A stretch of 64,000 bases of DNA from Methylacidiphilum caldifontis. Its GTDB lineage: Bacteria > Verrucomicrobiota > Verrucomicrobiia > Methylacidiphilales > Methylacidiphilaceae. Position 1 is the first letter of the stretch. Each line of letters starts with the position of its first letter. The stretch covers positions 1,488,001 through 1,552,000 of the forward strand of contig NZ_CP065957.1 in NCBI RefSeq assembly GCF_017310505.1. Direction: 5' to 3'. Made by a program: the position numbers and the translations under genes. Of the stretch, positions 32,496 to 44,125 are shown piece by piece. The notes beneath the pieces were generated by a model. The model was not told the DNA's origin and made no database searches. It saw only the letters and a list, made by a program, of their open reading frames with translations.

Positions 32496-33791
32496 TTATT
32501 CCCTTTTTTGTTCGATGGGAAATGTGATCTCCATGGTAGTTCCTTTGCCTACATCACTGATAGCCCTGAGAGTGCCGCCATGGAGTTCCACAATCTGCTT
32601 GGTGATCGAAAGTCCTAATCCGGTTCCTCCTTGATCTCGATTCCGGGATTTATCTCCACGATAAAACCGGTCGAAAATAAAGGGAAGATCTTTGGGAGGA
32701 ATTCCAAAACCATTGTCGATGATTTTTAGGACGAAGTTTTGACCCATTCTTTGTGCTTGAATGACCACTTCTCTGGGAGGAGTAGAAAACTTGATAGCAT
32801 TATCGATCAGGTTGTAAATGGCTTGTTGAAACCAAAAAGGATCGATTTCAATGGGTGGAAGATCTTTTTCAACCAAAAGATTAACTGTGCATTCCTTTTG
32901 TTTGAATAGGGGATGAAGATCTTGAAGTGTTTCTTCTATGAACTTAGAGAAGTTGATGGATATGGGCTCGATAGTCAATTTGCGTGATTCAAGCTTGGCA
33001 AGAAGCAACAGATCTTCAATTAAAAGAGAGAGCCTTTCGCAATGTTTTTTCAGAATTTCATAGATTCTTTTGGTTTCTGCTTTAGACAGTTTTGGATTTT
33101 CGATCAAGGTTTCGACGTAACCCTTAAAGATAGAAAGGGGAGTTCTCAGTTCATGGCTGACATTGATCACGAACTCTTTTCTTGCTTCTTCAAACATCTT
33201 TATTTCGGTAATATCACGAAAGACTAAAACCATAATGTCACTAGGCAACTCTTGAGACTCATTGGTTACAGGGACAGCATCAACAACAAAATAGCCGGAG
33301 ATTGTCCCTCTTGTTTCTGCACCCAAGAGTTCTTGGGTTAAAGGTTTTTGGGATTTGAAGGCTTCTTCGATCATTTTTTCAATTTCTGGAAGCTGGACCA
33401 ATTCGACTAATTTTTTGCCCTGTGGATTAACATTCAAACCAAAAATCCTTTTAAATGAATCATTGGCTATCTTTATGAGATGACTCCGATCAATGATGAC
33501 GATGCCTTCAGCCATCGATTTAAGAATGGTGTTTAAATTGATTTCTTCTTCTTTTGAAGCACGGATTAATCCTTGAAGAGTAGTGGATATAGACTCAAGG
33601 TTGCTTGAAATGGCTAAAAAGAGGGGATTCCCACTCAATAGAAAAGAGGAAGGGCTTTCTTTATTTTTTATAGCTTCGGTAATCTTTTCAATCTTTTGCA
33701 ACCGGGATATCCAGAATTTTTGTCTCTGGAAAAAAAGAAAGAGAAATCCTATAGACAAAAAAAATACCAGACCGATCAGAAACCAGAGCAT
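32496..33791 (-). CDS. PhoR-like sensor histidine kinase
   Basis: The 431-residue protein has one N-terminal transmembrane segment (MLWFLIGLVFFLSIGFLFLF) and no periplasmic loop, so it is probably anchored but senses from the cytoplasm or through partners. A PAS domain follows (about residues 80-185, with ILKSMAEGIVIIDRSHLIKI), then HisKA with the phospho-acceptor His in NVSHELRTPLS, and HATPase_c with IYNLIDNAIKFS (N box), IIDNGFGIPPKDL (G1), FDRFYRGDKS and GGTGLGLSI (G2). It lies 54 bases after the response regulator gene on the same strand, so the pair forms one system. PhoR/PhoB-type pairs usually sense phosphate, but no pst or phoU gene is here, so the signal is open. Confidence 0.93.
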   Translation of the reverse strand: MLWFLIGLVFFLSIGFLFLFFQRQKFWISRLQKIEKITEAIKNKESPSSFLLSGNPLFLAISSNLESISTTLQGLIRASKEEEINLNTILKSMAEGIVIIDRSHLIKIANDSFKRIFGLNVNPQGKKLVELVQLPEIEKMIEEAFKSQKPLTQELLGAETRGTISGYFVVDAVPVTNESQELPSDIMVLVFRDITEIKMFEEARKEFVINVSHELRTPLSIFKGYVETLIENPKLSKAETKRIYEILKKHCERLSLLIEDLLLLAKLESRKLTIEPISINFSKFIEETLQDLHPLFKQKECTVNLLVEKDLPPIEIDPFWFQQAIYNLIDNAIKFSTPPREVVIQAQRMGQNFVLKIIDNGFGIPPKDLPFIFDRFYRGDKSRNRDQGGTGLGLSITKQIVELHGGTLRAISDVGKGTTMEITFPIEQKRE

Positions 33792-33845
33792 AGCTTAAGT
33801 AAAGTTAGATAAAAATGTAGTCTCGATCCCTTAATTACAAGAGCC

Positions 33846-34550
33846 TTAGTTTGGTTTTGTAAACCTATATCCAATACCCCTAACGGTCCTCAAGAATTGT
33901 GAAGCTCTCCCTAGTTTATCCCTGAGCCTTCGGATATGGGTATCGATGGTACGCGTATCGATAGTTTTATCGTAACCCCAAACATCTTTTAAAAGCTGCT
34001 CGCGACTCTGAACGGTCCCTTCTTTTTCAACCAGCGTTGACAAGAGACGAAATTCTATAGGGGTCAACTCGATCTTCCTTTTTTTGTAATAAGCGACTTT
34101 ATCAATCGGATCGAGCCTGATTTTATCATCTAGGTGAAGTTGCTTGAGAGCTGCATTATTTTCAAATCTTCTTCGAAATATGGACTGTATTCGTAAAATT
34201 AACTCTCTTGGACTAAAAGGCTTGGCGATGTAGTCATCGGCACCCAACTCTAACCCTAAAATCCGATCCGATGGATTCGATTTCGCTGTCAGGATCACAA
34301 TAGGAATGGACGAGGTATCAGGATCTTTCTTCAAATATTTACAAACATCAAGTCCAGAAAACTCGGGTATCATCAGATCAAGAACGATCAAGTCGGGCAT
34401 CTGCTTGCGAGCGATACGCAAAGCCTCCATCCCTTCTTTTGCCTCGATCGTTTCAAAACCTTGGGATTTCAGCTGCATGCAAATTAAAGACAGAACATCT
34501 TCTTCATCCTCAACCACAAGTATTTTTTTCTTTCTTTTATCCATTCCCAT
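33846..34550 (-). CDS. PhoB/OmpR-type response regulator
   Basis: The 234-residue protein has a receiver domain with acidic pocket VVEDEEDV, phosphorylated Asp in DLIVLDLMIP, Thr in VILTAKS and Lys in YIAKPFSPREL. A winged-helix DNA-binding domain follows (about residues 135-230: IELTPIEFRLLSTLVEKEG, SREQLLKDVWGYD, RTIDTHIRRLRDKLG, VRGIGYRF). The start may be either Met of MGMDKRKKK (34550 or 34544). Upstream gene of the pair with the PhoR-like kinase. It should bind direct repeats at target promoters once phosphorylated. Confidence 0.95.
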   Translation of the reverse strand: MGMDKRKKKILVVEDEEDVLSLICMQLKSQGFETIEAKEGMEALRIARKQMPDLIVLDLMIPEFSGLDVCKYLKKDPDTSSIPIVILTAKSNPSDRILGLELGADDYIAKPFSPRELILRIQSIFRRRFENNAALKQLHLDDKIRLDPIDKVAYYKKRKIELTPIEFRLLSTLVEKEGTVQSREQLLKDVWGYDKTIDTRTIDTHIRRLRDKLGRASQFLRTVRGIGYRFTKPN

Positions 34551-37390
<2,840 letters not shown>

Positions 37391-37424
37391 AAACGACTCT
37401 TTTTTTGTTATCAGCCTAAAACTT

Positions 37425-40034
37425 ATGCCACAGCAACCTGAAAACGGCAACCAGGAATTGGATAATAGGAGCAGTGCCTCGGTACGACTTGTCGATGTTT
37501 CCGAGGAGATGAAGAGCTGTTTTATAGACTATGCGATGTCCGTGATCATTTCACGGGCATTGCCCGATGTAAGGGATGGCTTGAAACCTTCTCAGAGAAG
37601 AATTCTTTTTGCCATGCATGAGCTAGGCCTAGCCCCCAACCGGAAACATTTGAAATGTGCAAAAATCGTGGGCGAAACGATGGGTAATTTCCATCCTCAT
37701 GGGGATCAAGCGATTTATCCAACCCTTGTCCATATGGCTCAACCTTGGGCAATGCGAGAAGTGCTCATTGATGGGCAGGGAAATTTTGGATCTATTGAAG
37801 GCGATCCACCTGCAGCCATGCGTTATACTGAAGCTCGGCTTTCTAGTGCGGGAGCTTTGCTGATGGCGGATATGGAAAAGGATACCGTGGATTTTGTCCC
37901 TAATTATGATGAAACGCGGATGGAACCTTCGGTATTTCCTGCTGCATTCCCCAATTTAGTGGTAAACGGTGGAACAGGTATTGCCGTGGGTATGGCTACA
38001 AATATACCTCCTCATAATCTTTCAGAAACGATAGATGGGTTGGTGGCTTTGATTGATCAACCTGGGCTTTCTACCGATGATCTTTTAAGATACATACAGG
38101 GACCCGATTTTCCTACCGGTGGGGTGATCTTGGGCAAGGAAGGAATAGCCCATTATTTTGCCACGGGCAGAGGCAGTCTTAAGGTAAGAGGTACAATCCA
38201 CTTTGAGGAACTCAGGGGGGGCAAATCAGCGATTATTATTGATGAAATTCCTTATAATGTCAACAGGGCTGCTCTTGTCGAAAAAATTGGCGAACTTGTA
38301 AATCAAAAAGTTATTCCTGAAATTTTGGATATAAGGGATGAATCCGACGAAAATACCCGGGTGGTCATCGAACTGAAAAGAGATGCTATTCCCAAGGTCG
38401 TTGCTAACAATCTTTATAAACACACTCCCTTGCAGACCAATTTTGCCGTCAATATGGTTGCTATCGACCGGCTCCGGCCCAAGTCTCTCAACTTGAAAGA
38501 ATTGTTGAGTTGTTATCTTGATCATAGGCATGAAGTCGTGGTGAGACGAACTCGGTTCGATTTAAATAAAGCCTTGGAAAGGGCCGAGATCCTCGAGGGT
38601 TTTTTAATCGCTTTAAGCAGGCTAGAAGATTTTATCCAGATTATAAGGCAATCTTCTAACAGGGATGAAGCCAGAAGAAAACTGTTAGGTTTGGAGTTCT
38701 TGGCTGAGGAAATAGAAGCTCTTGGAATTGCTGATTATGATCAAAGACTAAACGAAGGAGAAATCTATAGGCTAACCTTGAGACAAGTTGAAGCTATTCT
38801 GGATTTAAGATTGTATCAATTGACAGGCCTTGAAAGAGAAAAAATAGCTTCTGAATATGCAGAACTTTTGGCTAAAATTAAAGAGTTTAGGGAAATACTG
38901 GCTAGCGAAGAAAAAATCTGGGCCATAGTCAGGGCTGAGCTTCTTGAGGTTAAAGAGAAGTATGGGAATCCAAGAAAAACAAAAATTGTGGCCGATGAAG
39001 GGGAGGTCGCTTTTGAAGATCTTATCGCTAATCAGCGTGTGGTCATTACCTTGACCCACAACGGGTTTATTAAGAGAACAAGCCTGGATAGTTACCGGTC
39101 TCAAAGGAGGGGAGGAAGGGGAGTCATTGGCATGTCCACATTGGATACAGGAGTTGAAGAAGAGCGAGATTTCGTTGAATCTTTATTTAATGCGTCAACG
39201 CATGATTACCTTCTTTTTTTTACAACCGATGGCAGAGTTTATATCCAGAGAGTCTATGAAATTCCTGAAAAAGAAAGGGCGAGCAAAGGTAAAAACATAG
39301 CCAGCATTCTTGAATTAAAACCGACCGAAGAGATCGCCTCTATGTTAAGAATTGTGGCAAATCCACAATCTTTGGATGGAAGAGAATATGCTTTGGATAA
39401 AGAAGGCTATATCTTTTTCTGCACCTCAAAAGGGAAGGTTAAAAAAACAGCTATTTGTGAGTTTCGAAACATTCGAAAAGGGGGGATAACCGCTATTTCT
39501 ATCGATGAGAATGACAAACTTATTGATTGCATGTTTACGGATGGGCAAAAAGAGATTGTTTTGATCACCAGAGAGGGGCAAAGCATAAGGTTTGCAGAAA
39601 CAGATGTCCGTCCTATGGGAAGAAATGCAGCTGGAGTAAACGGCATTGATTTGCAGCCTGGAGACGAGGTCGTGGGAGCGACTGTGGTCGATAATAGGGC
39701 AACATTACTAGTCGTCAGTGAAAAAGGAATAGGGAAAAGAACTTCTTTCGATGAATATCGCAAGCAGAAAAGAGCGGGATTTGGGATAAAAACGATGAAA
39801 ACGACAGATAAAACGGGTAAAGTGGTATCAGCCCTTACGGTTTTAGAAGACGATGAACTCATGCTCCTTACTCTTAAAGGCAATGTGATCAGGATTCGGA
39901 TTAAAGATCTTCGAAAAACGGGAAGGAATACACAAGGAGTGCGACTCGTTCAGATGGATAGTGACGATAAAGTTACTTCCATAGCCCGCATTATCCCAGA
40001 TAAAGAAGAAAACGAAGAAACTTTAGTTCCTTGA
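37425..40034 (+). CDS. gyrA: DNA gyrase subunit A
   Basis: GyrA cuts and rejoins the transported DNA segment. The 869-residue protein shows YAMSVIISRALPDVRDGLKP at the start of the breakage domain, the quinolone-resistance region HPHGDQAIYPTLVHMAQPW, the catalytic Tyr in AAMRYTEARL, and a C-terminal beta-pinwheel with the GyrA box QRRGGRG (near residue 562), which separates gyrase from topoisomerase IV. Length is normal. Operon with gyrB. Serine at the usual codon-83-type position is replaced by Asp-Gln-Ala in the HGDQAIYP stretch, where E. coli has HGDSAVYD; this may affect quinolone sensitivity. Confidence 0.97.
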   Translation: MPQQPENGNQELDNRSSASVRLVDVSEEMKSCFIDYAMSVIISRALPDVRDGLKPSQRRILFAMHELGLAPNRKHLKCAKIVGETMGNFHPHGDQAIYPTLVHMAQPWAMREVLIDGQGNFGSIEGDPPAAMRYTEARLSSAGALLMADMEKDTVDFVPNYDETRMEPSVFPAAFPNLVVNGGTGIAVGMATNIPPHNLSETIDGLVALIDQPGLSTDDLLRYIQGPDFPTGGVILGKEGIAHYFATGRGSLKVRGTIHFEELRGGKSAIIIDEIPYNVNRAALVEKIGELVNQKVIPEILDIRDESDENTRVVIELKRDAIPKVVANNLYKHTPLQTNFAVNMVAIDRLRPKSLNLKELLSCYLDHRHEVVVRRTRFDLNKALERAEILEGFLIALSRLEDFIQIIRQSSNRDEARRKLLGLEFLAEEIEALGIADYDQRLNEGEIYRLTLRQVEAILDLRLYQLTGLEREKIASEYAELLAKIKEFREILASEEKIWAIVRAELLEVKEKYGNPRKTKIVADEGEVAFEDLIANQRVVITLTHNGFIKRTSLDSYRSQRRGGRGVIGMSTLDTGVEEERDFVESLFNASTHDYLLFFTTDGRVYIQRVYEIPEKERASKGKNIASILELKPTEEIASMLRIVANPQSLDGREYALDKEGYIFFCTSKGKVKKTAICEFRNIRKGGITAISIDENDKLIDCMFTDGQKEIVLITREGQSIRFAETDVRPMGRNAAGVNGIDLQPGDEVVGATVVDNRATLLVVSEKGIGKRTSFDEYRKQKRAGFGIKTMKTTDKTGKVVSALTVLEDDELMLLTLKGNVIRIRIKDLRKTGRNTQGVRLVQMDSDDKVTSIARIIPDKEENEETLVP

Positions 40035-40093
40035 AGTTAAAATAGAGGTGTGGTGTTTCTTGCTAGCTCTTTTTAATTGACAATGGCTAAAGC

Positions 40094-41065
40094 TTAGAGG
40101 CCAGCTGCTTTTTTAAGCCTATCATTGATGGCTACACCCAACTCTTTTTCAGGCAACAGTAAAGCATAAATTTTTTCTACCCCACTTTTATCCAGTTCCC
40201 GCATCATCTGAAAAAAATTGACAGCGGCTTCGGAAAAAGATCTTTTTGGGGAAAGATTTCTTGCTATTTTAAAGCCTTGACTGTCTTCTTCTCCCCAATA
40301 AAGAAGGGCACAATTTTGCCTTTTATGAGGAGGTATGTCGGATAACCTATGGATAATTTCTAGCGGGGTTGAGGGTGCATAATGTTTTGGAAACCTGCCG
40401 GGTGCAAGATTCCATCCTGTGTCGGAAGAGGGGACATTGACTGGACCTATTTTTCTTTCTATTTCTTCTTTTGAAATGGCTCCAAATCGAAGCAGTAAGG
40501 GAGGATTTTGAGCAAAAGAAACAACGGTTGATTCAATTCCAACTTGGCATGGTCCACCATCTAAAATCATGGGGATAAGCTGGTCGAACTCTTCATATAC
40601 GGCTTGAGCGGTGGTTGGACTGATTTTGCCAAACCTGTTAGCGCTAGGTGCTGCAAGAGGTTTAGCGAATTTTTCAATTAATTTTAGAGTTAACGGATGT
40701 TTAGGTACTCTAAAACCAGCAAAAGGGAGTCCTGCGGTAACAATGTCAGGAATAAGATCTTTTTTTTTAAGAACAAGGGTTAGAGGACCAGGCCAATAGT
40801 TTTCTGCAAGTATTCTTGCTTCATGGGGTAAATGGGCGACATAAGAACGGACTTCTTCAAGGGAAGAACAATGAACAATAATAGGGTCTATTCTTGGCCT
40901 TTTTTTAAGTTCAAAGATTCGAACTACTGCTTCAGGATTCAAAGCATCAGCAGCTAAACCATAAACGGTTTCGGTAGGAATGGCAACGAGCTGGCCTTTG
41001 TGTAAAATATCAACAGCCTTTTCTATTGCCTTTTTTATTTCTGCATTAAATTCATTATCTTTCAT
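40094..41065 (-). CDS. L-threonylcarbamoyladenylate synthase (TsaC/Sua5)
   Basis: Makes threonylcarbamoyl-AMP for the t6A37 modification of tRNAs that read ANN codons. The 323-residue length fits the two-domain Sua5 form rather than the short TsaC. The YrdC domain has GQLVAIPTETVYGLAADALN, KKRPRIDPIIVHC, NYWPGPLTLVL, FRVPKHP and AAPSANRFGKISPTTA. After about residue 205 a second Rossmann-like Sua5 domain begins, after the linker APGRFPKHYAPSTPL, which is the usual junction motif. It converges with gyrA (59-bp gap) and is divergent from fmt. Symbol left open because family usage varies (tsaC, sua5, ywlC). Confidence 0.93.
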   Translation of the reverse strand: MKDNEFNAEIKKAIEKAVDILHKGQLVAIPTETVYGLAADALNPEAVVRIFELKKRPRIDPIIVHCSSLEEVRSYVAHLPHEARILAENYWPGPLTLVLKKKDLIPDIVTAGLPFAGFRVPKHPLTLKLIEKFAKPLAAPSANRFGKISPTTAQAVYEEFDQLIPMILDGGPCQVGIESTVVSFAQNPPLLLRFGAISKEEIERKIGPVNVPSSDTGWNLAPGRFPKHYAPSTPLEIIHRLSDIPPHKRQNCALLYWGEEDSQGFKIARNLSPKRSFSEAAVNFFQMMRELDKSGVEKIYALLLPEKELGVAINDRLKKAAGL

Positions 41066-41233
41066 TAATTAAAAAAAACGATTTGTTTATAATAGGGCTT
41101 TTTTAAGAAAACGAGGGAATGAAAAAGGGCATTATTTAAAAAGTATGCAAAAAACATTAATCTTCATTTTTTGCTTTAATTTTTAAAAGAAATTTTTGAA
41201 GAAATCGAATCCTATCCATGAGATAATGAGCGA

Positions 41234-42196
41234 ATGATGAGAGTTGTTTTTATAGGAACGGGAGAATTTGGGGTTCCAAGTCTTGAGGCTATAGCATTGG
41301 ATGGAAGATATGCTATACCTGGGGTTGTGACTCAAGCAGATAAACCCATAGGCAAGCAAAAAGAACTAATCCCTTCACCTATAAAAAAAATCGCCTTGGA
41401 ACACCACATATGGGTTTTCCAACCTGAAAATATAAACTCTGCCGTATCCATTCAACAAATCCAATTTCTTAAACCCGATGTTCTTGTCGTGTGCGATTAT
41501 GGACAAATATTATCTAAAGAAGTACTTGCAATTCCTTCGGTTGGAGCCTTAAACATCCATGGTTCGCTTCTTCCTAAGTATCGAGGTGCTTCCCCCATTC
41601 AGGCTGCAATAATGAACTTGGACAAAGAGACCGGAGTAACAGTCATATGGATGGATGAAGGGATCGATACGGGAGATATTCTAATGAGTGATAAACTCTT
41701 GATACGTTCCACAGACACAGCAGATTCCTTGCATAAGAGATTAGCTGAGCTTGGTGCTCGATTAATTATCCAATCATTAGAAGCGATTATAGCGGGTAAA
41801 GCTCCTCGAATTCCCCAAAACGATGCCTTGGCTTCTTATGCTAAAAAAATCAAAAAAGAACAAGCTCTTATTGATTGGACAAAAGATAGACACGAAATCG
41901 ATGCAATGATTCGAGCTTTTAATCCATGGCCAGTAGCTTTTACTACGCTATGGATTGGAGGAGAAAAAAAGATCCTTAAAATATTTAAAGTGATTATTTC
42001 ACATCGGGCCAGAGGTGTTCCGGGAGAAGTAGTGCGGATCGATCGACACGGCATTCTTGTGGCTACTGGCCGTACTGGGGGGCTTTTGCTCAGGGAGGTT
42101 CAACTTGAAGGAAGAAAAAGGATGCATGCGGCTGATTTTGCCCGTGGGGCAAGATTAGCTATAGGTACCATTCTAGGGAAACAAGATGAGCAATGA
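41234..42196 (+). CDS. fmt: Methionyl-tRNA formyltransferase
   Basis: Formylates initiator Met-tRNA with 10-formyltetrahydrofolate. The 320-residue protein has the catalytic Asn-His-Asp set in LNIHGSLLPKYRGASPIQAA (formyl transfer, near residue 107) and ETGVTVIWMDEGIDTGDIL. The N-terminal Rossmann part begins MRVVFIGTGEFGVPSLEAI and includes VVTQADKPIGKQKELIPSPI. The C-terminal tRNA-binding domain holds FNPWPVAFT, as usual. Two Met codons (41234, 41237) are adjacent. The stop overlaps the start of the next gene by 11 bases, suggesting translational coupling. No def gene for peptide deformylase is adjacent. Confidence 0.96.
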   Translation: MMRVVFIGTGEFGVPSLEAIALDGRYAIPGVVTQADKPIGKQKELIPSPIKKIALEHHIWVFQPENINSAVSIQQIQFLKPDVLVVCDYGQILSKEVLAIPSVGALNIHGSLLPKYRGASPIQAAIMNLDKETGVTVIWMDEGIDTGDILMSDKLLIRSTDTADSLHKRLAELGARLIIQSLEAIIAGKAPRIPQNDALASYAKKIKKEQALIDWTKDRHEIDAMIRAFNPWPVAFTTLWIGGEKKILKIFKVIISHRARGVPGEVVRIDRHGILVATGRTGGLLLREVQLEGRKRMHAADFARGARLAIGTILGKQDEQ

Positions 42197-42629
42197 GCCT
42201 TATGGAACGTTGCTGGGAGCGATAAGTTTAGATGGAAAATTTTTAACACAAGAGTTTTCTTTAGATTTATTATGCCAGAGGCTTCTAACTCTAAAAGAAG
42301 ATTCAATAGAAATTCTGACCGATCTGGATTGGACTATTCCCTCCCATTTTCGTTTTAAAAAATTTAATCCTCAGTCTTTTGACCTGAACGTTGCCTCCTT
42401 AAAAGCTCCTTTTTTTCTTTTGTGTTCGCCACTTGCCAATAAACTTGCGTTGGAGGTTGGAATCGTAAGCAGGATTTCCGTACTCTGGACTCCCTCTTTT
42501 TATTTGGGAAAAAAGCAATATTTATTCGACGCTTTTTTAGCTGCAAATAAAAGAATAAAATTAAACCTGGAATCGTGGGAAATATTTCCCGAAGGGTGTG
42601 CTTGTCATTATAAGATAGCCAAACATTAA
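42186..42629 (+). CDS. Conserved-looking protein of unknown function, overlapping fmt
   Basis: A 147-residue frame starts at an ATG inside the last codons of fmt, so it is likely translated by coupling. It has no signal peptide or membrane segment. Two Cys lie close to the C-terminus (EGCACHYK). The N-terminal part has SLDLLCQRLLTLKEDSIEIL, predicted helical, followed by a mixed region. I do not recognise a family. The overlap with a core gene and an intact frame of this length support it as real. Confidence 0.65.
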   Translation: MSNEPYGTLLGAISLDGKFLTQEFSLDLLCQRLLTLKEDSIEILTDLDWTIPSHFRFKKFNPQSFDLNVASLKAPFFLLCSPLANKLALEVGIVSRISVLWTPSFYLGKKQYLFDAFLAANKRIKLNLESWEIFPEGCACHYKIAKH

Positions 42630-42683
42630 AAAAGATAATTTTTTATACTCTAGAAATTCTTTCTATATGGTATAACAAAATTC

Positions 42684-43328
42684 ATGATAAAAATAAGAAT
42701 ATTATTGGCTTTTCTTTTTAGCTTTTTCATAGTTTTGAGCTTACATGCTCAAAGGCCATTTAGTTTACCCAAGCAATTTTCGGTTTCACAAGTCATAAAA
42801 GTGGGTAATGGAGAGATCATTCAAAGGATTTTTGTTGATGGAGATAAAATTAGGGTAGAGGGACCCACGGGGATCCAACAACAAATAAATATTATTCGTA
42901 AAGATAAAAAAGTGATTTATACCCTTTTCCCCGAGGAACACATATATTTTGAGCATCCCGTCAAAGAAGAAACCCCTTTATATGATATTACTCCTGGTGA
43001 TCCTGCAGCAAAATGGACACTTCTTGGGACAGATAGTCTTCAAGGGGTGAGTTGTGATAAATACTTGATGGAATCCAAAGCGGGCAAAGCTACTTTTTGG
43101 ATTGTTAAAGATACGGGAGCCCCCCTGCAGATTATGCCTGAAAAGGGAAACATATTAGTGGTATGGAAAGATTACAAAGTTGGCCCACAACCCGAAGACC
43201 TTTTCGTCATTCCCTCAGGTTACCAACAAATTGAAAACTACTCGATCGACCAGGAAGAGAAGACTCAAGAACTTCCCCAGGGAAACTCAAAACCCATCAT
43301 TCCTTCTTCTCCTCATAATGCTCAGTAA
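42684..43328 (+). CDS. Secreted protein, DUF4412-like
   Basis: The 214-residue protein has a signal peptide (IRILLAFLFSFFIVLSLHAQ, cleavage near residue 23). The mature part is beta-rich and reads like the DUF4412 / LolA-like fold: VIKVGNGEIIQRIFVDGDKI, INIIRKDKKVIYTLFPEE, GVSCDKYLMESKAGKATFWI, GNILVVWKDYKVGPQPEDLF. Such periplasmic proteins may bind lipids or handle lipoproteins; their role is unknown. The C-terminal 35 residues are Pro/Gln/Ser-rich and probably disordered. It follows the previous gene by 54 bases. Confidence 0.72.
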   Translation: MIKIRILLAFLFSFFIVLSLHAQRPFSLPKQFSVSQVIKVGNGEIIQRIFVDGDKIRVEGPTGIQQQINIIRKDKKVIYTLFPEEHIYFEHPVKEETPLYDITPGDPAAKWTLLGTDSLQGVSCDKYLMESKAGKATFWIVKDTGAPLQIMPEKGNILVVWKDYKVGPQPEDLFVIPSGYQQIENYSIDQEEKTQELPQGNSKPIIPSSPHNAQ

Positions 43329-43627
43329 AAGGCAGGGATAGAGGGATTAAGAGTTAAACTGATGGAGTTTTGTTTTTTCTGAACTGATCATTTTATTTAA
43401 ATTAATACCCAGGACCAAGGGTGTGAAAGTGATAGGGGAAAAAGACAACAACAGCCAGATTGGATCAATAGGAACTTTCTTTGAAGCTGCTGTTTAAATC
43501 ACTCAAGCTGGCTAAAACCACTGTATAGAAAACTACTAGCCTGGGGGTTATAAGGAGAGAAATTTCTTCTTGTTGATCTGAAAAACGAAAATAAAAGTTA
43601 GGGGAAATTTCTAGGTAAACAGATCAG
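43329..43627. other. Gap with no recognisable gene
   Basis: These 299 bases between convergent genes hold no open frame of note. There is no clear hairpin-plus-T-run terminator. I see nothing else in it. Confidence 0.6.
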
Positions 43628-43954
43628 CTATCCTTTAAAAGCGAAAAACACTGCACCGATAATAAACAAATAGGCAATCAAGAGGTTCCAGCTGGGTGAT
43701 TCTTTGAAAATAATCCAAGCAAGCAAAGTAAACACGGCAAGGGTAATGCATTCTTGGAGAACTTTGAGCTGAGTGACACTGAACGAGGAAGATCCTATTC
43801 TATTGGCGGGTACTTGAAAGATATATTCAAAAAAAGCAAGACCCCAACTCATCATTATAGCCGAAGGCAAAGGTTTATTCTTGAATTTCAGATGGAGATA
43901 CCATGCTAGGGTCATGAAAATATTAGAAAGAATTAGAAGCAAAACGGTTTTCAT
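43628..43954 (-). CDS. DUF486 family small membrane protein
   Basis: Starting at the Met of MKTVLLLILSN (43954) the protein has 108 residues; an upstream ATG (43996) would add 14 that do not fit the family. Four transmembrane segments are predicted, as in small multidrug-resistance-like DMT proteins. The blocks NIFMTLAWYLHLKF, SWGLAFFEYIFQVPANRIGS, QLKVLQECITLAVFTLLAW and YLFIIGAVFFAF match the DUF486 pattern closely. Function unknown; it resembles EamA/SMR half-transporters in size. Confidence 0.88.
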   Translation of the reverse strand: MKTVLLLILSNIFMTLAWYLHLKFKNKPLPSAIMMSWGLAFFEYIFQVPANRIGSSSFSVTQLKVLQECITLAVFTLLAWIIFKESPSWNLLIAYLFIIGAVFFAFKG

Positions 43955-44125
43955 GGGTCTGGATGCGATTTTTATGTTTTTAATTTGCATAACCAATCAC
44001 AGCAAAAAAACTCCACATCGAAAGCTATTGAATTTTATTTTGGGGAAGCCACTGAAGAACTTTTCAAAATCGAAGATAATTTCTGAAATCAAAGATCATA
44101 GAAGGGCTCCCAACATAAAAAATTT

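Noticed and set aside
40035-40093. Terminator between gyrA and the convergent tsaC/sua5 gene
   Set aside because: A CTCTTTTTAATT run exists but I found no stem preceding it with adequate pairing.
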